DNA of 19,909 nt. Origin: Candidatus Moraniibacteriota bacterium. GTDB taxonomy: Bacteria; Patescibacteriota; Minisyncoccia; Moranbacterales; GCA-2747515. A program made the translations under genes and the position numbers. The notes under the pieces are model-generated. The model was not told the origin of the DNA. It ran no database searches and saw nothing but the letters and a program-made list of their open reading frames with translations. Shown in pieces: positions 14,742 to 19,909 of the stretch (position 1 is the first letter of the stretch; every line of letters begins with the position of its first letter). Where the stretch lies: positions 1 to 19,909 of the forward strand of contig JAOZNB010000006.1 of NCBI GenBank assembly GCA_029933995.1, read 5' to 3'.

Positions 14742-14921
14742 ATGTCACAGGATAATCTTATAAGGTTGGTATCACTTGGTGATGAAGATGGAAAAGGTAA
14801 GGGTCATACTATTTGGTCTCACAAAAATACTAAGAAATTGCGTGGTATTAAACTTGAACTGAAAAAGTTTAATCCTATTTCTAAAACGCATACAGTATAC
14901 AGAGAGAAAAAAAGTAAATAA
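14742..14921 (+). CDS. rpmG: Ribosomal protein bL33, zinc-free form
   Basis: 59 aa from the ATG at 14742 to TAA. The core GHTIWSHKNTKK...LELKKFNPISKTHTVYREKK matches bL33, a small basic protein of the large subunit near the E site: GHxYxTxKNxxxxxxKLELKKYDPxxxxHxxYKE. It has no cysteines at all, so it is the form without the zinc ribbon. It is transcribed from its own promoter after a leader hairpin, with rpmB 79 nt downstream. No Shine-Dalgarno. The N-terminal insertion SLGDEDGKGK is slightly longer than in E. coli. Confidence 0.92.
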   Translation: MSQDNLIRLVSLGDEDGKGKGHTIWSHKNTKKLRGIKLELKKFNPISKTHTVYREKKSK

Positions 14922-15000
14922 ATGTTTATGTTTTGTTGGCATATTTTTATGTCGAATGAAAAAATATTAAATTTAGGTAAATATTATATTATATAAAATT

Positions 15001-15234
15001 ATGTCTAGAACATGTCAAATTACGGGAAAGAATTCCGCTAGTGGACACAAAGTCTCTCACTCTCAAATGAAGACTAAGAGGAAATTTAAGGTAAATTTAC
15101 AGAAGAAAAACCTTATAAATCCAGCCACTGGATTGAAAATGACTGTGCGACTTTCGACTTCTGCAATTCGTACGTTGAACAAATGGCAACGAGAAGGGAA
15201 GCAGTATGATCTTCGAGAATTAGTACAAAAATAA
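15001..15234 (+). CDS. rpmB: Ribosomal protein bL28
   Basis: 77 aa, the usual length. It starts SRTCQITGKNSASGHKVSHSQMKTKRKFKVNLQ, the standard bL28 opening, and continues to MTVRLSTSAIRTLNKW. The protein belongs to the large subunit. Zinc-binding versions have two CxxC pairs; only one Cys (residue 5) is left here, so this too is a zinc-free form, like the bL33 just upstream. It probably shares the rpmG transcript; TATATTATATAAA just before the ATG might add a second promoter. The transcript ends at the terminator at 15247. Confidence 0.96.
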   Translation: MSRTCQITGKNSASGHKVSHSQMKTKRKFKVNLQKKNLINPATGLKMTVRLSTSAIRTLNKWQREGKQYDLRELVQK

Positions 15235-15246
15235 ATTTGTTTATAG

Positions 15247-15279
15247 AAAAACACTTAGAAATAACCCTAGGTGTTTTTT
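15247..15279 (+). terminator. Intrinsic terminator after rpmB
   Basis: AAAAACACTTAG pairs with CTAGGTGTTTTTT over an 8-nt loop, with one U-G wobble, and ends in a T run. It lies 13 bp after the rpmB stop and only 23 bp before the next ATG. Confidence 0.8.
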
Positions 15280-15301
15280 GTATTTATGTTATGATGTATA
15301 C

Positions 15302-16048
15302 ATGTTAGATAAAGAAACATTTGAACGTCATTTGGAAGATGTACACAAACAGACTGTTTTTTCAGAAAATTTAAAAGAACTTGTTTATGGTGGAATAGAT
15401 GGAATAATAACAACATTTGCAGTTGTAGCAGGTTTTACTGGTGCCACAATGATATCTACTGATAATGATGCAGCTGTTATACCCGTAACTATTGTTCTTG
15501 TTTTTGGTTTGGCAAATTTATTTGCGGACGGTTTTAGTATGGGTGTTGGTGATTTTTTATCATCCAGAGCTGAAAAAAAATTATTTGAAGAAGAGCGAGG
15601 CAAAGAGGTAGTTGAAATTCAAGAAAGTGAACAATTTGAATATGATGAAACAGTTTTTATCTTGACTGAAAATGGTTTTAATAAGTCTGATGCAAGTACA
15701 CTGACTGATATTTATAAAAAGAATCCTGAGTTTTGGGTTGATTTTATGATGCGATATGAGTTGAATATGGCACATCCAAATGAATCTCCTGTGCGTGGTG
15801 CTTTCATAACATTTACTTCATTTATTGTTTTTGGTGCTGTACCGCTCTTACCTTACATATTTGAGATACCATTGTTTGATAATAAATTTATGATGGCAAG
15901 TATTTTTGCTGCAATTGCATTGGCTGTATTGGGAATTATACGAGCTAAGTTCACTAAAGAGTGTATAATTCGTTCTGTAATTGAAATTGTTGGACTTGGT
16001 ATGTCAGCAGCTTTTATTGCATATTTTGTGGGAACACTTTTTGTTTAG
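15302..16048 (+). CDS. VIT1/CCC1-family Fe2+/Mn2+ transporter
   Basis: 248 aa from the ATG at 15302; an upstream TTG at 15278 in the same frame lies inside the terminator T run and is rejected. The family moves ferrous iron or manganese out of the cytosol by proton exchange. The signature first helix GGIDGIITTFAVVAGFTGA (30-48) is present, with helices at about 57-77, 167-187, 196-214 and 225-247, five in all. SMGVGDFLSSRAEKK (79-93) and the acidic cytosolic domain between helices 2 and 3 (EEERGKEVVEIQESEQFEYDE) match the metal-binding domain of VIT1. No Shine-Dalgarno. Its promoter must overlap the rpmB terminator. Confidence 0.92.
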   Translation: MLDKETFERHLEDVHKQTVFSENLKELVYGGIDGIITTFAVVAGFTGATMISTDNDAAVIPVTIVLVFGLANLFADGFSMGVGDFLSSRAEKKLFEEERGKEVVEIQESEQFEYDETVFILTENGFNKSDASTLTDIYKKNPEFWVDFMMRYELNMAHPNESPVRGAFITFTSFIVFGAVPLLPYIFEIPLFDNKFMMASIFAAIALAVLGIIRAKFTKECIIRSVIEIVGLGMSAAFIAYFVGTLFV

Positions 16049-16064
16049 TATTACGTTTTACTCT

Positions 16065-16093
16065 TTGCAAAACATAGAGTGAAGTAGTATTAT
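16065..16093 (+). promoter_or_regulatory. Promoter of the thioredoxin-malic enzyme operon
   Basis: TTGCAA (16065-16070) and TATTAT (16088-16093) have the ideal 17-bp spacer. The predicted start near 16100 leaves about 20 nt before the ATG at 16121. Confidence 0.65.
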
Positions 16094-16120
16094 AAGATAG
16101 AATAATAAATAAAAATTTTT

Positions 16121-16681
16121 ATGCAAAAAACATACAAAGGTGTTTCTAAAATTCTCTTAGTAGTTCTCGTAGGTATTATCATTGTGATTTCTGCAGTTAT
16201 GTTTGGGTATGGCGGTGAAGAGGTGCAAGATGTAAAAGATGATGTACAGAATAAGGCACAGGATGTAATAAGTGAAGCAAGCGATGATGTAGTTTCAAAG
16301 GTTGTGGAAGAGGGACAGGAAGCAATTGGTAAAAAGTTAAAAGAAGCAGGTGAAAAGATGTTAGAAGAAGATGCAAAACCTGGTTATTATGGAGAATATG
16401 GGGATGATGGTGTGGGTGAATATGAGAAGGTAATATTATTTTTTACAGCTCCATGGTGTCCTAGTTGCGTGGAAGCTGAAAAAAATATTGAAATAGATAA
16501 AAAAGATATACCAACTGATGTTGCTGTTGTTAAAGTTGATTTTGATAATGATGTTGAGTTGCGTGAGGAATATGGTATAAATAAGCAACACACGTTTGTT
16601 TTAGTTGGAAGTGATGATGCAGATGATGTGAAGTGGGATGGAAGCATAACGCTTTCTGAAGTTATTGATAATATTGAATAA
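16121..16681 (+). CDS. Membrane-anchored thioredoxin-fold protein
   Basis: 186 aa. One N-terminal membrane helix (about 10-30) is followed by an acidic, Ala/Lys-rich helical spacer (33-85) and a thioredoxin domain (about 88-186). The active site is WCPSC, Cys113 and Cys116, and VDFDND (139-144) fits the family core. It is therefore an extracytoplasmic thiol-disulfide oxidoreductase tethered to the outer face of the membrane. Odd: where thioredoxins have a Thr-Pro-Thr loop with a cis-proline facing the active site, this protein reads KQHTFVL (155-161), so His takes the Pro position. That changes redox and substrate behaviour in thioredoxins in general. It ends 3 bp before the malic enzyme gene, so the two are probably co-transcribed. 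Confidence 0.88.
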   Translation: MQKTYKGVSKILLVVLVGIIIVISAVMFGYGGEEVQDVKDDVQNKAQDVISEASDDVVSKVVEEGQEAIGKKLKEAGEKMLEEDAKPGYYGEYGDDGVGEYEKVILFFTAPWCPSCVEAEKNIEIDKKDIPTDVAVVKVDFDNDVELREEYGINKQHTFVLVGSDDADDVKWDGSITLSEVIDNIE

Positions 16682-16684
16682 TAT

Positions 16685-17818
16685 ATGGACATATACGAAG
16701 AATCATTGGAATTACATAAAAAACATGGTGGTAAAATTGCAACACAGTTAAAAGTGTCACTGAATAATAAAAAAGATCTTTCGCTTGCATATTCTCCAGG
16801 AGTTGCTGCTGTTTCGCGTGTAATTAGTGAGGATGTGACAAAGGCAAAGGAGTTAACTATCAAAAAAAATACAGTAGCGATTGTGTCAGATGGTAGTGCT
16901 ATTTTAGGATTGGGTAATTTAGGGCCTCATGCGGCACTTCCTGTCATGGAGGGAAAGGCTGCTTTATTTAAATATTTTGCTGACGTTGATGCATTTCCAA
17001 TTTGTATTGATACGCAGGATGTTGATGAAATTGTTGAATTGGTAAAAAATATTGCGCCAACTTTTGGTGGTATAAATTTAGAAGATATTTCTGCACCACG
17101 ATGTTTTGAAGTGGAGAAACGATTACGTAAAGAATTGGATATACCAGTAATGCATGATGATCAACACGGAACGGCAGTTGTTGTACTTGCAGGACTTATG
17201 AATGCACTGAAATTACGAGGTAGTAAAAAAGAAGAAATTAAAGTTGTTGTAAATGGAGTTGGTGCAGCAGGTGTAGCAATTACAAAAATTCTTTTAGATT
17301 GGGGCATTACTGATATTGTACTTTGTGATAGTCAGGGAATTATTTGTCACGAACGTATAGGTCTCAATGAAACAAAAGTAAAATTGATGAAAATCACAAA
17401 TGGGGGAGGGGTATGTGGAATGCTCAGAGATGCACTTGAAGATGCGGATGTTTTTATTGGTGTGTCAGTGGTAGGAGTTCTCAAAAAAGAAGCACTTAAA
17501 ATTATGAAAAAAGATCCAATTATCTTTGCACTTGCAAATCCAGAGCCAGAAATTATGCCAGATGTTGCAAAGGATGCTGGAGCATTTGTAGTTGCAACAG
17601 GTAGAAGTGATTTTCCAAATCAAGTAAATAATGTTTTAGCTTTTCCAGGGATATTTCGTGGAGCATTGGATAATGATGTTGTGCAATTCAAAGATAAAAT
17701 GTTTGTTGCAGCAGCAAAAGCAATTGCAAGATGTGTTGATAGTCCGACAGTGGATATGGTAATACCAGATCCATTTGATGAGCGCGTAGCAAAAGCTGTT
17801 GCACAAGTAATTAAATAA
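16685..17818 (+). CDS. Malic enzyme (NAD(P)+-dependent, oxaloacetate-decarboxylating)
   Basis: 377 aa, the short form without a phosphotransacetylase domain. It converts malate to pyruvate and CO2 and yields NAD(P)H. Seen: LAYSPGVA with catalytic Tyr36, VMEGKAALFKYFADVDAFPICID with Lys91, the metal-binding NLEDISAPRCFEVE (Glu133, Asp134) and MHDDQHGTA (156-164), the dinucleotide motif GVGAAGVA (191-198), and ATGRSDFPNQVNNVLAFPGIFRGALD. NAD+ versus NADP+ preference cannot be read safely. In a small genome it could supply pyruvate and reducing power where the TCA cycle is missing. It is directly coupled to the thioredoxin gene and followed by the adaptor gene 13 nt later. Confidence 0.96.
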   Translation: MDIYEESLELHKKHGGKIATQLKVSLNNKKDLSLAYSPGVAAVSRVISEDVTKAKELTIKKNTVAIVSDGSAILGLGNLGPHAALPVMEGKAALFKYFADVDAFPICIDTQDVDEIVELVKNIAPTFGGINLEDISAPRCFEVEKRLRKELDIPVMHDDQHGTAVVVLAGLMNALKLRGSKKEEIKVVVNGVGAAGVAITKILLDWGITDIVLCDSQGIICHERIGLNETKVKLMKITNGGGVCGMLRDALEDADVFIGVSVVGVLKKEALKIMKKDPIIFALANPEPEIMPDVAKDAGAFVVATGRSDFPNQVNNVLAFPGIFRGALDNDVVQFKDKMFVAAAKAIARCVDSPTVDMVIPDPFDERVAKAVAQVIK

Positions 17819-17831
17819 TTTTAAAAAAAAT

Positions 17832-18824
17832 ATGAAAAATAAAATTATTACTGGTATTATTGTGATTATTATTGTTGGAGGTGTTTTCTTTTTGAGGTCA
17901 CGCAATGTTGTACAGTCTTATGATGAGGTTATTGTTACAAAAGGTGATGTGCAAAAAACAATTAATATCAATGCTCAAATGACACCAGAAATATATGCAG
18001 ATATTTCAACAGAGTTACCAACGTTAATTGATTCTGTAGATGTATTAGTAAATGATCATGTTGAAGAAGGTCAAGAACTTTTTCGTTTGGACAAACAATC
18101 AATTTATGCACAAATCAATAATGCAAAGCTTGCAGTTGAGCGTGCAGAATTAGCAGAACAGCAAGCAAGACGTGATTGGGATAATTTAAAACCAGAAGAA
18201 CGAGAGAGTATAAAAAAAGCCACAGAGCAATCACGACAAACATTGAATGAAGTATATGCACAGGCAGTAAAAACGACAATTGTATCACCAATTGACGGTG
18301 TAATAATTGAGCAAAATGCACGAGTTGGAGAGGTAGCAGTAGGTGTTGTTATGAAAATTATTGATCCAGAATCATTGCGTGTAGAGGCATTATTACCAGA
18401 AGTTGATATTGCAAAGGTTTCTAAGGGTGACAAGGTATACATTGTTTTTGATGCATATCCAGATAATGTTATTGCAGGTACGTTTGCATCAATGGACACT
18501 GGTAGTACAGTTGATCAAAACAGTACATATTATAAGACAATTATAGATATTGATGATAAGGAAAGTTTTACTATTTTAGATGGTATGAATGCTGAAGTAG
18601 ATATTGTAATAGAAGAGAAAAATAACGTAACTATTATATCAAGAGATGCTACACAAAAAGATGATGAAGGATATTTTGTGTATGTGGTAAGTCCAGAGAA
18701 TAATAAAAAAAATCCATTTGTAAAAAAATATTTTGAAGCAGGTATTATTGGCGACACAAGTATTGAGGTAATTTCAGGATTGAAAAATGGTGATAAGGTG
18801 GTAAAATTAGAAAATATAGAATAA
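17832..18824 (+). CDS. HlyD/MacA-type membrane-fusion adaptor of an ABC exporter
   Basis: 330 aa. N-terminal membrane anchor (about 5-21), then the two lipoyl half-motifs (about 53-90 and 148-178, the second reading TTIVSPIDGVIIEQNARVGEVAV) that enclose a short helical hairpin (92-147, Ala/Glu/Arg-rich). A beta-barrel domain (181-260) and a membrane-proximal domain follow. Adaptors of this type link an inner-membrane pump to the extracytoplasmic space. The helical hairpin is short, fitting a bacterium without a TolC-like outer channel. The permease gene starts 14 nt downstream, so an adaptor-permease(-ATPase) export system is implied. No Shine-Dalgarno; the leader is AAAAAAAAT. Confidence 0.92.
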   Translation: MKNKIITGIIVIIIVGGVFFLRSRNVVQSYDEVIVTKGDVQKTININAQMTPEIYADISTELPTLIDSVDVLVNDHVEEGQELFRLDKQSIYAQINNAKLAVERAELAEQQARRDWDNLKPEERESIKKATEQSRQTLNEVYAQAVKTTIVSPIDGVIIEQNARVGEVAVGVVMKIIDPESLRVEALLPEVDIAKVSKGDKVYIVFDAYPDNVIAGTFASMDTGSTVDQNSTYYKTIIDIDDKESFTILDGMNAEVDIVIEEKNNVTIISRDATQKDDEGYFVYVVSPENNKKNPFVKKYFEAGIIGDTSIEVISGLKNGDKVVKLENIE

Positions 18825-18838
18825 CAAATTTGAGCAGT

Positions 18839-19909
18839 ATGTTTAGTAATACAAAATTGTCATTATTTTTGGCTATTAAAACAATTTTACGAGGTGATAA
18901 AGGTTCACTTATTTTGACAGTACTCATAATGCTTGTTGTTTTTTTGAATTTACTTTTTGTGGATGCTGTATTTAAGGGTATTACTGCGACAATGGATGAG
19001 GGTAAAATTAATTATCAATATGGAGAGGTGATTATTGAACCAAAAATAGGAGATAAATATATCAAAAATACAAATGACATTATAGATGAAATACAAGATT
19101 TTTATTATGTAAGTAGTGTGACATCACATTTACGTACAAGTGCTACACTTAAAAATGATAAATATAATGATGGGAGGGATGTGGCACAATTTGAGGCTGG
19201 TGTTATAGGGATAAATTCAGAAACGGAGAATAACTCTATCGATATAAAATCACATATTATTGAAGGACGTTATTTGGAAAAAGATGATTATAGAAAGGCA
19301 CTACTTGGTACTGATATGGCTGGTGGGTATGGTAGCTCAGTATTTCCAGAAGACTTGGAAGGTGTGCGCACAGGTGATACAATCACAGCTGAATATAATA
19401 ATGATATTAGTCGAGAATATGAAATTGTAGGAATTTACAAAACAAAGAATTTTGATACTGATTCAAAGATGATTATTTTACAAGATGATCTGAATTCAGT
19501 ATTGGGGACAACAAATGAATCAAGCGAGATTATTGTAAGACTTACTGATAAATATTTATCCGAGCAAGCTTTAGCGGATTTTACAAAGATAAATCTTGGT
19601 GACTATGAAATTGAAGATTGGAATCAGAAATTAGTTTTAGGAAGAACGATTAATAAATCTTTTGATATGATTGGTTCAATATTGCGTATTATTGGTGCAC
19701 TTGTTGCAGGACTTGTGATTTTCATCATTATATTTGTAGATATTGTAAATAGACGTAAACAGATTGGTATATTGAAAGCAGTAGGTATCCCAGAAAAAGC
19801 TATTATGTATTCATATGTTATTCGTGGAATGTTCTATACGTTGCTAGGTGTTATGTTTGGATTCTTGTTAATGAATTTTGGTGTGATTGGCTTCTTTAAA
19901 TTGCATCCT
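18839..19909 (+). CDS. FtsX/MacB-type ABC transporter permease (3' end outside window)
   Basis: The frame is open from the ATG at 18839 for 357 codons to the window edge without a stop. It starts with a short cytosolic segment and a first membrane helix (about 23-42, SLILTVLIMLVVFLNLLFV). A large extracytoplasmic MacB-periplasmic-core-like domain runs from about 45 to 275. The second helix (SILRIIGALVAGLVIFIIIFVDIV) and the cytosolic RRKQIGILKAVGIPEKAIMYSYVIRGMFYTLLGVMFG signature are typical of FtsX-like permeases. In proteobacterial MacB the ATPase is fused; here no ATPase is seen and a separate gene is expected downstream. Likely substrates (peptides, antibiotics, lipids) cannot be told. 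Confidence 0.9.
   Translation, partial: MFSNTKLSLFLAIKTILRGDKGSLILTVLIMLVVFLNLLFVDAVFKGITATMDEGKINYQYGEVIIEPKIGDKYIKNTNDIIDEIQDFYYVSSVTSHLRTSATLKNDKYNDGRDVAQFEAGVIGINSETENNSIDIKSHIIEGRYLEKDDYRKALLGTDMAGGYGSSVFPEDLEGVRTGDTITAEYNNDISREYEIVGIYKTKNFDTDSKMIILQDDLNSVLGTTNESSEIIVRLTDKYLSEQALADFTKINLGDYEIEDWNQKLVLGRTINKSFDMIGSILRIIGALVAGLVIFIIIFVDIVNRRKQIGILKAVGIPEKAIMYSYVIRGMFYTLLGVMFGFLLMNFGVIGFFKLHP

Noticed and set aside
14922..14996. Small ORF of 24 codons (MFMFCWHIF...) directly after rpmG.
   Set aside because: Very AT-rich, no recognisable features and too short; more likely spacer before rpmB.

Overview
The window is AT-rich and densely coded. It is read with the standard bacterial code: TAA, TAG and TGA all act as stops. 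It looks like chromosomal DNA of a Patescibacteria (CPR) bacterium, probably of the Parcubacteria group. The reasons are Sec-exported surface proteins of families I associate with that group, an exported thioredoxin with a QHT motif, zinc-free L33 and L28, tRNA modification genes in a compact genome, and the near absence of Shine-Dalgarno sequences. That placement is inference; there is no rRNA here to confirm it.

Layout. 1-678 is the 3' end of a serine recombinase gene whose last codons run antisense into tRNA-Glu(UUC) (641-712, minus). 893-3181 encodes a large exported FN3/membrane protein and ends at a bidirectional terminator. It faces a minus-strand LysM lytic transglycosylase (3275-4699), whose Tat signal leader (4772-4990) is cut off by one in-frame TAA. 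5031-5630 is a divergent DedA-family gene. Directly after it sits a 179-bp MITE-like element (5634-5812) with 14-bp inverted ends and a perfect 8-bp target duplication. An alpha/beta hydrolase and a family-4 glycosyltransferase follow. Convergent to these is recG (8052-10145, minus), preceded by a minus-strand DksA-type zinc-finger protein with a possible SUI1-like N-terminus.

From 11053 on everything is on the plus strand. dusB, a 38-residue membrane peptide and mnmA form a tRNA-modification cluster. A frameshifted exported surface protein comes next (13326-14643). Then rpmG (59 residues), rpmB and a terminator, a VIT1/CCC1-type metal transporter, an exported thioredoxin closely coupled to a malic enzyme, and finally an adaptor (MacA/HlyD type) with an FtsX/MacB-type permease that runs off the right edge.

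The points most worth a second look are the MITE with its target duplication, the two interrupted genes for exported proteins, the recombinase/tRNA overlap, the SUI1-DksA-like protein, and the small ORF between dusB and mnmA. I did not find a defence island, CRISPR array or biosynthetic cluster.
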